This document shows positions 54,409 to 62,033 of a stretch of DNA of 64,000 bases, piece after piece. Both the position numbers and the translations under genes were made by a program. The notes below the pieces were generated by a model, which was not told where the DNA came from, did no database searches, and was given only the letters and a program-made list of their open reading frames with translations. This stretch comes from Alphaproteobacteria bacterium (GTDB taxonomy: Bacteria; Pseudomonadota; Alphaproteobacteria; Rhizobiales; Methyloligellaceae), in assembly GCA_016869535.1 (NCBI GenBank), contig VGDX01000005.1, positions 90,433 to 154,432 of the forward strand, given 5' to 3'. Numbering within the stretch: the stretch's first letter is position 1; every line of letters starts with the position of its first letter.

Positions 54409-55160
54409 GGCTTGAGGACTCCATTCTTTATGAGAGCATCCTTGCCAACCTTCATGCGCTCTTCCCAACTTCTACCCCGAAGGTATGTACGTGGCGAAAC
54501 GCCACCATAGTTCTCATTTCTCAGCATAGACCAAGCGGTGACCTGCCAATGTCTCAAAGTGGGAATACGCACGAGATTTTCGGGTGAATCGATCAACGAT
54601 CGTGGGAAGCCGTCCTGCTCGGCAGAGGTTTGCTCCACAATGTGGTGTATATCATAGCCTCGTTGCGGCGATGAAACCGCATCTTGCAATTCTTCGAGGC
54701 TCTTCGGCGGTTCGACATACGCTCTTATATACGGCGCGTATTCCTCAAGCCACGAACCCTGTTGCAGCACTTCAAGAATGATGCGGCCACGCTTGACCAC
54801 GCTGCGGATCGCGAAGCTCGCCACATATCTCGCCACCTGCTTGACGATGGTGGTCCGTGCCCGGGCTGAACCTGGCCTATGCTTCGGTACTTTAGGCTGA
54901 CTGCCTGGCCGGTCGTCGCCATCGCCGCCAGATAGCGTCTCGCCTGACTCTCTCGCTGACGCACCACCACCCCCTCCTCCGCCTCCAGTCCATTGTCCGC
55001 CATCGGCATTGCCGGCCGGCACGCGCGGCTGGTTCGGGTTGAAATTGGCTTTGACCGCATGGTCGAGCGCGTGAAGCTTGGTCTCGAGGCGATAGGCATG
55101 CAGCAACCAGCCCACGCGCCGGAGCTGCGCGCCGGCCTGCCGGCCCGCTTGCGACTGCAT
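54405..55160 (-). CDS. HNH/EndoVII-like nuclease toxin, copy B, with GTA-linked N-terminus
   Basis: The 251-residue protein has an N-terminal segment (MQSQAGRQAGAQLRRVG..LETKLHALDHAV), the linker NFNPNQPRVPAGNADGGQWT followed by a Gly run, an RTX-like ETLSGGDGDDRPG stretch, a hydrophobic helix region, and a C-terminal domain with YDIHHIVEQTS, PENLVRIPTLRHWQV and YLRGRSWEERM. The HH..N..H spacing fits the HNH/EndoVII nuclease fold used by bacterial toxins. The first ~60 residues match copy A almost exactly, while the C-terminal domain differs more. Confidence 0.7.
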   Translation of the reverse strand: MQSQAGRQAGAQLRRVGWLLHAYRLETKLHALDHAVKANFNPNQPRVPAGNADGGQWTGGGGGGGGASARESGETLSGGDGDDRPGSQPKVPKHRPGSARARTTIVKQVARYVASFAIRSVVKRGRIILEVLQQGSWLEEYAPYIRAYVEPPKSLEELQDAVSSPQRGYDIHHIVEQTSAEQDGFPRSLIDSPENLVRIPTLRHWQVTAWSMLRNENYGGVSPRTYLRGRSWEERMKVGKDALIKNGVLKP

Positions 55161-55240
55161 CGCGAAACTCTTTTTGTGTCAGACGGCGCGCAGGACCCGC
55201 GCGGCGTGGCGGAACTTGCCGGCGAGCCGCCGCTGCATAT
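54970..55240. repeat. Direct repeat, copy B of the duplicated cassette end
   Basis: This stretch matches 56220-56490 with about 1250 bases offset and only scattered changes. It covers the Gly-rich linker, the toxin N-terminus, the AACTCTTTTTGTGTCAGACG gap and the last ~17 codons of the prohead protease (..QRRLAGKFRHAARVLRAV*), which in this copy no longer belong to a gene. Confidence 0.88.
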
Positions 55241-55271
55241 GCGCGGTGAGGCGCGGGCTAACCAGCTTACG

Positions 55272-55643
55272 CTAGGTCGGCGTGGATATACCCTTTTCGA
55301 GCGCCCACAGCGCCATACCTGCATCGCCGGCCTGGGGAAATTCATGTGACTCAGCAATTTCTTTAAGCTTCTCCCGTGCGGCTTTGGGCGCTACGGCCAA
55401 CGTCGCGTCCGCCGCCTTCAGGCGAACTTGGGCATTTGGGTGATCGTAAAGCGTTAGCAGCGCCCGTCTTTGATCGCCGGGCCGCGCTTTTAGCTCCCCA
55501 CTCACGTCTTGCATCTGGTGGAACAGCCGCGAAAACTTGCTCGTGTCGCGATCTAGAAGCGCCTCGTCCTGAGCCATCGCAATACCTGCAAAGTTTTCGA
55601 CCAGCTCTTGCACTGTCATATCGCTGAGAGGCGGTCGCTTCAT
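55272..55643 (-). CDS. DUF2019 protein, copy A (probable immunity)
   Basis: The 123-residue protein starts in the toxin stop (ATGA overlap at 55640-55643). It reads MTVQELVENFAGIAMAQDEA, RPGDQRRALLTLYDHPNAQV, LKAADATLAVAPKAAREKL and AGDAGMALWALEKGISTPT. It is clearly homologous to copy B 1235 bases downstream, with differences spread along the length, as expected if each protects against its own toxin variant. Confidence 0.82.
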   Translation of the reverse strand: MKRPPLSDMTVQELVENFAGIAMAQDEALLDRDTSKFSRLFHQMQDVSGELKARPGDQRRALLTLYDHPNAQVRLKAADATLAVAPKAAREKLKEIAESHEFPQAGDAGMALWALEKGISTPT

Positions 55644-56410
55644 GGCTTTAGAACCTCGAATTTGATGAGTGCCTCTATGCCAATTGCTCTTCTCTCTTCC
55701 CAGTTCCTACCTCGTAGGTAATCACGAGGACGAAGGCCACCAAAGCGCTCATTTGGCGTAGCATACCACCCGGTAATGTCCTGGTGCTTCAACTTTGGAA
55801 TTCTCACCAAGTTGTCGCGCGCGTCAATCTGCGACTTGGGGAAGCCTTCCACCGTCGCGGGGCCTTGCTCCACAATGTGATGAATTTCGTAACCCGCCGC
55901 GGGGAACGATACGGCATCGTGCAGCTCTTCCAGTGTTTTCGGCGGGTCGGCATAAGCCGTGATCCTGGCATAGGCCTGATACTCGTCGTAGACCCATTGG
56001 GCTAGGTCGAGGCCGGCTATAATAAGGCCCGCGCGGCCTGCTCCCACTCGTCCGGCCATCCTCGCAACGAGAGTGGCGATGCGCCTGACCAGCCGATTAC
56101 GATCCCGAATGTTCGGCGGGCGCTCTTTCGGTATGTCCGGCAGGTCGCCAAACCGGTCATCGCCGTCGCTGCCGACGAGCGTGTCACTTCCGTCACTTCC
56201 GCCAACATTTCTGCCTCCCCCTCCTCCGCCACCACCAGTCCATTGCCCGCCATCGGCACTGCCGGCCGGCACGCGCGGCTGGTTCGGGTTAAAATTGGCT
56301 TTGACCGCATGGTCGAGCGCGAGAAGCTTGGTCTCGACGTGATGCGCATGCAGCAACCAGCCCATGCGCCGGAGCTGCGCGCCGGCCTGCCAGCCCGCTT
56401 GCGACTGCAT
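55640..56410 (-). CDS. HNH/EndoVII-like nuclease toxin, copy A
   Basis: The 256-residue protein has the same N-terminus as copy B (MQSQAGWQAGAQLRRMG), the NFNPNQPRVPAGSADGGQWT linker, a Gly run, an RTX-like SDTLVGSDGDDRFGD stretch and a hydrophobic helix (IATLVARMAG..AGLIIAGLDLAQWVYD). The C-terminal domain has YEIHHIVEQGP, ARDNLVRIPKLKHQDI and YLRGRNWEERRAIG. It starts 18 bases downstream of the protease stop, inside the head operon. Nuclease activity is inferred from the HH/N/H pattern; I recognise no named toxin family with certainty. Confidence 0.7.
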   Translation of the reverse strand: MQSQAGWQAGAQLRRMGWLLHAHHVETKLLALDHAVKANFNPNQPRVPAGSADGGQWTGGGGGGGGRNVGGSDGSDTLVGSDGDDRFGDLPDIPKERPPNIRDRNRLVRRIATLVARMAGRVGAGRAGLIIAGLDLAQWVYDEYQAYARITAYADPPKTLEELHDAVSFPAAGYEIHHIVEQGPATVEGFPKSQIDARDNLVRIPKLKHQDITGWYATPNERFGGLRPRDYLRGRNWEERRAIGIEALIKFEVLKP

Positions 56411-56490
56411 TGCGAAACTCTTTTTGTGTCAGACGGTACGCAGGACCCGCGCGGCGTGGCGGAACTTGCCGGCGAGCCGGCGCTGCATGA
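56220..56490. repeat. Direct repeat, copy A, spanning the real protease 3' end and toxin 5' end
   Basis: The partner of 54970-55240. Here the repeat includes the true C-terminus of the prohead protease (LAGKFRHAARVLRTV) and the start of toxin A. The pair defines a tandem duplication of about 1250 bases. Confidence 0.88.
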
Positions 56491-57010
56491 GCGAACTGAG
56501 GGCCGGGCTGTGCGCCTTTCGCCGCTTCACCGCGTCGACCCGCGCCTCGGGCAGCATGGGGAAGGTCACCACCGAGATTTCCCACAGATCGATCTTGTCG
56601 AGGCGGCGCACGCCGCTGGCGGGATCGGTGCGCCCTTGCACGGTGCGGAAGCCGATGGACAGGCCGTCCAGCGCCCCGGCCCGCATCAGGCTCAACACCT
56701 CGCGGGCGCGCGTCACCTCCGGCATGAGGCGGCCGCGCGCGAACAGGCCGCGCGCGTCCTCGTGCAGATCCAGCCAGATGCCGATCGGCTCATTGGGGTC
56801 GTGCTGGAACAGCAGCTTCACGCCTTGCACGCCGCGCGCGTCGAGGCTGTCGCTAAAGGCGCCGGGCATCACCAGGTCCTGGCCGAGATCGACCTCGCCG
56901 AAAATGCTGGCGTAGCCCGAGAAGGTGCCGTCGGCCTCGACCGATTTCAGATCGACCGGCGCGAACTTCATCTCGCGCTCGGGCAGCGTGTCGCCGAAGC
57001 GTTGCAGCAT
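56429..57010 (-). CDS. HK97-type prohead protease (RcGTA g4-like)
   Basis: The 193-residue protein has the family order: MKFAPVDLKSVEADGTFSG, FGEVDLGQDLVMPGAFSDSL, the catalytic His in LLFQHDPNEPIGIW, the catalytic Ser in GALDGLSIGFRTV, and LWEISVVTFPMLPEA. It cleaves the capsid delta domain during head maturation. It is intact even though the toxin cassette lies directly behind it. Confidence 0.92.
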   Translation of the reverse strand: MLQRFGDTLPEREMKFAPVDLKSVEADGTFSGYASIFGEVDLGQDLVMPGAFSDSLDARGVQGVKLLFQHDPNEPIGIWLDLHEDARGLFARGRLMPEVTRAREVLSLMRAGALDGLSIGFRTVQGRTDPASGVRRLDKIDLWEISVVTFPMLPEARVDAVKRRKAHSPALSSLMQRRLAGKFRHAARVLRTV

Positions 57011-57037
57011 GATGGGTACTTTCAGTGAATGTGCGGA

Positions 57038-57232
57038 CTAGACGCCCTTGGCGGACACGCCGATCATCAGCACGAGCCAGCCGAGCAGCGCCGCCCAGAA
57101 GGCGTAATGGCCGACCGCGGCGAAGCCCCCTTCGAACACGTCGAACACGCCGAGGAAATAGAGGATTAGCCCGATCAAGGCCAGGAACACCGAGAGATGG
57201 AAGATATTCTTGGTCGGGGGTGTGAGTGCCAT
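57038..57232 (-). CDS. Small two-helix membrane protein (RcGTA g3.5-like position)
   Basis: The start is ATG 57232 (MALTPPTKN). The 64-residue product has two membrane helices (IFHLSVFLALIGLILYFLG; YAFWAALLGWLVLMIGV) around a VFEGGFAAVG loop. A gene of this size and layout lies between portal and protease genes in the GTA clusters of many Hyphomicrobiales. Function unknown. Confidence 0.8.
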   Translation of the reverse strand: MALTPPTKNIFHLSVFLALIGLILYFLGVFDVFEGGFAAVGHYAFWAALLGWLVLMIGVSAKGV

Positions 57233-57303
57233 GGTTGCCTCCCTGAGCTGTCTGCTTGCGGGCAAGTGTACATGGCAAAAGCCTCTCTTCCTATACCGGC
57301 GAC

Positions 57304-58527
57304 TCAGTCAGGCGAAGCGTGATCCAGGCGAAGCGTGTCGCCGCCGTCCACCGCGCCATAGCCGATGGCCGCGCGCTTCTCGTTCAGCGTCAGGAAATCG
57401 GCGAGCCGCACCCGCTCCCACAGCGATTCGCGCTCGGTGCTGAGCGCTTCGATGGCGTCGAGATCGGGGCGCAATTCGAGCGAAGTCACGCCAGGCAGCG
57501 ACGCATCGCGCGCATAAGCAGGCGCGAGCCAGGCCGACAGCGCCTTGGCGGTGCGGTTGACCAGCGGCAACACGGTCTGCCGCCAGAAATTGCGGTTGGC
57601 CTCGGCGTAATTCGCATAGGTATTGTCGCCGGGAATGCCGAGCAGCATCGGCGGCACCCCGAACGCCAAAGCCACTTCCCGCGCCGCCACGTGCTTGGCG
57701 GCGATGAAATCCATGTCCTTGGGCGAGAAGGCCATCGCCTTCCAGTCGAGCCCGCCTTCGAGCAGCAGCGGCCGGCCCGCATTGCGCGCGCCCTGGAAGC
57801 TGTCCTCGAGCTCTTCCTTCAGCCGCTCATATTGTTCCGGCGCGAGCTGCCCGTCCCTGGCGCTATACACCAGCGCGCCGGAGGGACAGGCGGAATTGTC
57901 GAGCAGCGCCTTGTTCCAGGCGCCGGCCGCATTGTGCAGATCGACGCCGATGGCGGCCGGCTCGAGCGGGCTCATGCCGTAATGATCGTTGAGCGGATGA
58001 AACAAAGCGAGATGCAGGATGGGGCGTAACCCCTCGTCGGGGCTTTGCGCGAACCGCACCGTCTGCCCGTTGACCGTATAGTCGTAGGCCTCGGGCCAGC
58101 CGTCGGCGCCCGGCACCACTTTCATGCGGTCGGGACGCAGCGCATGCAACTCGCGCAAAGTCCCGTCAACCGCGACCGCCTCGACATAGGCGTTGCCCGC
58201 GACCATCAGATGCCCGTACAGCGTCTCGAACAGATCGGGGCCACCTTGCATCGGGTTCGGCCGCTTGAGCAGATCGAGCAGCCTGTGCTGATCGATCTCG
58301 CGCGCACCGTCATGCAGATAAAGCGGCACCGACGACGCGGCTTCGGCGATCATGCGCACGGCGCGATAGACTACCGCGTTCTTGGCGAAGCCTTCGCGGG
58401 CGAGCGCCGCCAGATCGCGCGGCGTCCATACCGGCTGTCCGCGCGCCGCGAGCGCGATGAATTTCGCCGTGCGGCTCGCCTTGGCCTCCACCCCGAACAA
58501 CCGTGCCAGCCTCTCGCGCAATGTCAT
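57304..58527 (-). CDS. Phage/GTA portal protein (g3-like)
   Basis: GAGGACTGTCC precedes ATG 58527. The 407-residue protein has the HK97-portal pattern: AALAREGFAKNAVVYRAVRMIAEAASSVP, LLKRPNPMQGGPDLFETLYG, LHLALFHPLNDHYGMSPLEPA, and DFIAAKHVAAREVALAFGVPPMLLGIPGDNTYANY near the C-terminus (the last is quoted only to show PPMLLGIPGDNTY as key). It forms the DNA gateway in the head vertex. Complete. Confidence 0.93.
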   Translation of the reverse strand: MTLRERLARLFGVEAKASRTAKFIALAARGQPVWTPRDLAALAREGFAKNAVVYRAVRMIAEAASSVPLYLHDGAREIDQHRLLDLLKRPNPMQGGPDLFETLYGHLMVAGNAYVEAVAVDGTLRELHALRPDRMKVVPGADGWPEAYDYTVNGQTVRFAQSPDEGLRPILHLALFHPLNDHYGMSPLEPAAIGVDLHNAAGAWNKALLDNSACPSGALVYSARDGQLAPEQYERLKEELEDSFQGARNAGRPLLLEGGLDWKAMAFSPKDMDFIAAKHVAAREVALAFGVPPMLLGIPGDNTYANYAEANRNFWRQTVLPLVNRTAKALSAWLAPAYARDASLPGVTSLELRPDLDAIEALSTERESLWERVRLADFLTLNEKRAAIGYGAVDGGDTLRLDHASPD

Positions 58528-58540
58528 GGACAGTCCTCAT

Positions 58541-59881
58541 TCACACCAGGCGCACGCGCGGCGTGACCGGCGCGCGCAACATCAAATCAGTCAGCGCCCA
58601 GACCAGCGCATCGACGCGGTCGGGCGAGGCGCCCGCCGACAATCCGTCAGGCCCGAAATCGCTCATCTCGTCCTCGAGCGAAGGGAAGGCGCCGACATGC
58701 GCCACCCTGCCCTGCTCGTACAAGGCCGCCACCGGCTCGGCGCGCAGCCACTTGCCGCGCCGCGCGCGCACCGCGCGCACCGGCACCGACGCATCGACCT
58801 GGCGGATCACCGTCTCGACCAGATCGCCGCCCTGGTTGACCTCGGCGACGATGCGGTCGGCCTCGAAGCGCCGATAGGCGGCGACACAAGCCCGCGCCCA
58901 ATCCAGAGGGCGGGCGCGCTCGCGCGTGAGATCGGCAAGCACATAGGCGCGATCGTCGGCGCCAAGCCCCGCGACGATGATGCCGCAGGCATCGGCATGC
59001 GGGCCGCTGGAGGCCGGCGGATCGACCGCCACCACCACGCGGCGCAATTCCGGCGCCGTTTTAACCCGCATGCGCTCGATCAGCGCGCGCGGCCACAACG
59101 CATCTTCGCGGTCTTCCAAAATCTCGGCGTCGAGTTCCTGGCGGCCAAGCCGCGTGCCGCGATAGCGCCCGACAATGGTGTCAAGAAACGACGGCGCGAG
59201 ATTGGCGGCGTTGGCCGCAGTCGGCATCCGCGTCACCGCGCATAAGGGATCTTCGAGCAGCGACTTCAGCAAGGCGATCGGCCGCGGCGTGGTGGTCACC
59301 ATCTGCCGCGGTTGCGCGCCGAGACGCAGCCCGAATTGCAGCATGGCCCAGACCTCGTCGGGCCGCCGCCATTTCCCAAGCTCGTCGCACCAGGCGGCGG
59401 AGAATTGCGGGCCCCGCAAGCTCTCCGGATCTTCCGCCGAGAAGAGCTGCGCGATGGCGCCGTTCGGCCACAGCAATTGCTGCTTGGTCGCCTCGAAGCG
59501 CGGACGCTCCTCCGGCCGATGCACCGCGAGCAACCCGGACACGCCCTCGACCATCACGCTGCGGGCCTGCCGCAGCGTCTCGCCGATCAGCGCGATGCGG
59601 CATTCGCCGCCGTCCTTTGCCGCGAGCGCGAGCTTCCGCACCCATTCGGCGCCGGCGCGCGTTTTCCCTGCGCCGCGGCCGCCCAACATCAGCCAGGTGG
59701 TCCAGTCGCCGCCGCCTTGCGCTTCAGCCGGCGGCAATTGGTCGTCGCGCGCGAAGAACTCGAAATCGTAGCGGAAAAAGCCCCGCTCATGGGGCGCGAG
59801 GCCCTCAAGAACCGTGAGTCGGGCTTGCGGGGGTGAGGCGTTCCAGGCGTTCCGCAAGATCGCGGCGGAGTCTGTCCGCAT
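58541..59881 (-). CDS. Terminase large subunit / DNA packaging ATPase (g2-like)
   Basis: ATG 59881 (MRTDSAAILRN) is the natural start, overlapping the small-subunit gene by 77 bases. The 446-residue protein has Walker A LMLGGRGAGKTRAG, the adenine-binding-like FEATKQQLLWPNG region, SLRGPQFSAAWCDELGKW (Walker B/DE), TTTPRPIALLK, and a nuclease domain with VVVAVDPPASSGPHADACGI (first Asp) and VRAVRARRGKWLRAEPVAALYEQG. This is the GTA-type packaging motor. Confidence 0.94.
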   Translation of the reverse strand: MRTDSAAILRNAWNASPPQARLTVLEGLAPHERGFFRYDFEFFARDDQLPPAEAQGGGDWTTWLMLGGRGAGKTRAGAEWVRKLALAAKDGGECRIALIGETLRQARSVMVEGVSGLLAVHRPEERPRFEATKQQLLWPNGAIAQLFSAEDPESLRGPQFSAAWCDELGKWRRPDEVWAMLQFGLRLGAQPRQMVTTTPRPIALLKSLLEDPLCAVTRMPTAANAANLAPSFLDTIVGRYRGTRLGRQELDAEILEDREDALWPRALIERMRVKTAPELRRVVVAVDPPASSGPHADACGIIVAGLGADDRAYVLADLTRERARPLDWARACVAAYRRFEADRIVAEVNQGGDLVETVIRQVDASVPVRAVRARRGKWLRAEPVAALYEQGRVAHVGAFPSLEDEMSDFGPDGLSAGASPDRVDALVWALTDLMLRAPVTPRVRLV

Positions 59882-60374
59882 CCTCTTCGCTCCTGACCGC
59901 GCTCGTCTCGCTCGCCTTCCCGGCTTTGCGCGCCGCCTCCTCCAGCTCGACGATCTTGTGATAGCAGCCGGCGATCGTGTTCGTGCCACGCGCCGCGCGC
60001 TCGATCTCCAGCGCGCTCGAAGTCTTGCTGGTGTCGGCCATGCATGCCTCCAATGCCGAAAGCTGGCTGTCGAGCAGCCGGTAGAGACGTTTGACGTAGC
60101 TGCGCTGCCGCCGGATTTTTACCGAGGGTTTCTTGGCTTCCGGCAGACCAGGGGGGCGTGGCGGCCGCCCGCCTCTGAGCGGAACGGTTGCGACCAGGCG
60201 AACCCAGCCTCGAGCCTTGGCGCGCTTGCGTATCGTGGTGTCGGACGGGCCGTAGGCGTCGGCGATGCGCTGGACTGACCAGCCGCTATGCAGATAGGCG
60301 TGCTCGATGCCCGCCCAATCGATGCCATGAAGCTTGCGGTCTGCGGTTTCCTGTTTCGCATCGCTGCTCTCCAT
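59805..60374 (-). CDS. Terminase small-subunit-like protein (RcGTA g1-like)
   Basis: The start is ATG 60374 (MESSDAKQETADRK). The 189-residue protein has an N-terminal helix-turn-helix (DWAGIEHAYLHSGWSVQRIADAYGPSDTTIRKRAKARGW, key: SVQRIADAYGPSDTTI), a basic linker and a C-terminal coiled coil (LDSQLSALEACMADTSKTS; NTIAGCYHKIVELEEAAR). The sequence TSSALEIERAARGTNTIAG is typical of GTA TerS-like proteins. In RcGTA this protein recruits DNA for packaging with little specificity. It begins the cluster. Confidence 0.83.
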   Translation of the reverse strand: MESSDAKQETADRKLHGIDWAGIEHAYLHSGWSVQRIADAYGPSDTTIRKRAKARGWVRLVATVPLRGGRPPRPPGLPEAKKPSVKIRRQRSYVKRLYRLLDSQLSALEACMADTSKTSSALEIERAARGTNTIAGCYHKIVELEEAARKAGKASETSAVRSEEDADRLRRDLAERLERLTPASPTHGS

Positions 60375-60392
60375 CGCATGCCACTCGCATAA

Positions 60393-60497
60393 GACTCCCC
60401 TCACCCTGCTCGGTCCTTCGGACCTCGCTTCCCTCTCCCGCAAGCGGGAGAGGGTGGTTCGACCCCCGACTTGGTGGGGGGAGAACCGGGTGAGGGC
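60393..60497. repeat. Palindromic intergenic repeat upstream of the GTA-like cluster
   Basis: CCCCTCACCCTGCTCGGTCC begins an element containing CCTCTCCCGC/GCGGGAGAGG around AAG, and ending GGGTGAGGGC. A closely related copy lies at 63094-63183. It can fold into a long cruciform and is probably the dispersed Rhizobiales-type repeat. Confidence 0.78.
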
Positions 60498-60553
60498 AAA
60501 TCCATATAAAAAGGCGCCGGCTCTTTGAGAGCGGCGCCGCAAACAAAAGCCCG

Positions 60554-61087
60554 TTAGACTGGAATCTTATTGAGGTCTACGAACATCACCGGCTCCGACC
60601 GTCGCTTGTTGGTTCTGGTGTCGAGAAGCGTAAACCCGCAACGATCATAAAAAGGAATCGAGCATCGCTTCGCATCGACCACAACGAAGCGGCATCCCAC
60701 TCTCGGACAGATGTAGCTTTTCGTGATGCCAAGGGCGAGATCGACCAGCTCTCTGCCGAGGCCAGAGCCGCGGTAATCCTTGTGCACCGCCAGCCTGGCG
60801 ATCTTAACCGCGGGATACTGCGAGTAGGCATAGGCCGGTGTCTCGATGAGCGGGGCGGCTCCATCCGTGACAATCTCGCCCGCGACCAAGGTGATATAGC
60901 CGCGAATTTGCGGTTTTGAATTTAAGTCTGGCTCGACGGCAACATATGTCCGGGCGAGCGTCGCCACCTCATAATCCTTGGCGTGCTTCTGAAGGAAGGT
61001 CTTGAGCGGCGCAAACTTCTCGTCACCAAGCGATAGAGATTTTACACCGTCGCCGGTCTCGATCGGGCGAATTTCAAGCTGAGGCAA
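60554..61087 (-). CDS. GNAT family N-acetyltransferase (possible toxin of a TA pair)
   Basis: The 177-residue protein has the GNAT acetyl-CoA site: ARLAVHKDYRGSGLGRELVDLALG with the R/QxxGxG/A signature RGSGLG, then FVVVDAKRCSIPFYDRCGF. It is in the length range of TacT/AtaT-type toxins, which acetylate charged tRNA. The small basic gene at 61088-61288 ends one base before its ATG. This arrangement is the basis for the TA suggestion; an ordinary acetyltransferase remains possible. Confidence 0.82.
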   Translation of the reverse strand: MPQLEIRPIETGDGVKSLSLGDEKFAPLKTFLQKHAKDYEVATLARTYVAVEPDLNSKPQIRGYITLVAGEIVTDGAAPLIETPAYAYSQYPAVKIARLAVHKDYRGSGLGRELVDLALGITKSYICPRVGCRFVVVDAKRCSIPFYDRCGFTLLDTRTNKRRSEPVMFVDLNKIPV

Positions 61088-61288
61088 CTAGCGCTTTTTG
61101 GACGAGGATGCGCGCAGCGTGAACTTCACACTCCCCTTCTTAACGAGGGACCGGGAAAGTTTCATTCCACGCTTGACGCTCGCCACCGCCGCCGGCTTAG
61201 GGCGACCGTAGCGGACTTGATCTCTAAATTTCTTCGCGTCCTGGCCCGTGAGGGTCACACGGCCAAACGCGTGCGATCTAATGCTCAT
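61088..61288 (-). CDS. Small basic protein upstream of GNAT gene (antitoxin candidate)
   Basis: The 66-residue product reads SHAFGRVTLTGQDAKKFRD then YGRPKPAAVASVKRGMKLS and ends in a Lys/Ser-rich tail. It is not an obvious ribbon-helix-helix DUF1778 protein but has a short strand followed by helices and a pI that must be very basic. Its stop abuts the GNAT start codon, so the two are co-translated. The antitoxin role is inference. Confidence 0.62.
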   Translation of the reverse strand: MSIRSHAFGRVTLTGQDAKKFRDQVRYGRPKPAAVASVKRGMKLSRSLVKKGSVKFTLRASSSKKR

Positions 61289-61658
61289 CCGATTCTAGTT
61301 CCTGAAAAGAGTATGCGTGTAGAGAGGTAAGCATGACGCTGACGATATAAAAGATGTTTCCACGCTGCAATGGCTTGTCGGTTGCGTTCGAGGCCCTCTT
61401 TAGCGGCGCCTCGATGTCCCTACGCACCTGTCGCGTTGTAACCAAAACCTAGCCCGGCAGCGTCACGCTGTCAAGGACTAAATTCCTATTTATATACAAT
61501 AAACCGTCGCCGCGCCGATTGTGCAGAGAATGAAAAAATTCCTACGCGATTTTGTGGGGAAGTTAGAGAAAGCTCACCGGCACTTGTCCGTGAGCCAGAC
61601 GACGTGTTTGGGCAATGGCAAACGCTATACAGGAGGCGGTTAACGAGAGAACGCGGCA
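61289..61658. other. AT-rich intergenic region, no gene seen
   Basis: These 370 bases are visibly less GC-rich than their surroundings (for example 61480-61510 and 61530-61570). I find no open frame with a ribosome site, tRNA or strong hairpin. It separates the GNAT pair from the HEPN cassette and probably marks a boundary between transferred segments. Confidence 0.5.
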
Positions 61659-62033
61659 TCAGAAATCCATCAAAAGAATGATGCCGTCAGGCAACTGAAC
61701 GCCGTTAAACATGGTGCTAGAGATCATGATCGCGCCAAACTCTTTCACCCTAAATATGCGGCGCAAAGCCTGAATCACGCGGTTATCAGCCGTTATGAAT
61801 TCAGTGTCACTGATATTAAGGTTGGGTAGGTTAGCGCGATTTTTGGATATGACCTCGGAGACCCTTCGATAAAAGTCCCGCTTATCAGTTATCTCCTCAG
61901 GAGGAACAATCCAAAGCCTCCACGTATCCGTATCTGTATTATGGACCCACACTGCTGCCCGGGGGCCAATTCCTGCTTTTGTTAGGACATCAATTAGTTG
62001 ATGACCACTTGCTACCAACGAGCTTTGATCCAT
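61659..62033 (-). CDS. Unknown protein coupled to HEPN gene
   Basis: The 124-residue product has mixed alpha/beta character (AAVWVHNTDTDTWRLWIVPP, RDFYRRVSEVISKNRANLP, EFGAIMISSTMFNGVQLPDG, IILLMDF). I recognise no family. Its start overlaps the end of the HEPN gene by 22 bases, so it is translated from the same transcript. Base composition is lower in GC than the core genes. Confidence 0.68.
   Translation of the reverse strand: MDQSSLVASGHQLIDVLTKAGIGPRAAVWVHNTDTDTWRLWIVPPEEITDKRDFYRRVSEVISKNRANLPNLNISDTEFITADNRVIQALRRIFRVKEFGAIMISSTMFNGVQLPDGIILLMDF

Noticed and set aside
54405..56410. RTX-type secreted toxins, from GGDGDD-like stretches
   Set aside because: Only one weak GG.G.D-like stretch is present per protein, without repeated nonapeptides or a type I secretion gene; it is treated as part of the Gly-rich linker.
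58954..59180. Separate small genes within the terminase region
   Set aside because: All such frames are shadows of the large terminase frame, whose motifs run uninterrupted.
48094..60374. Complete active prophage
   Set aside because: There is no integrase, repressor, replication gene or tail module, and the gene order is that of gene transfer agents rather than of a temperate phage.
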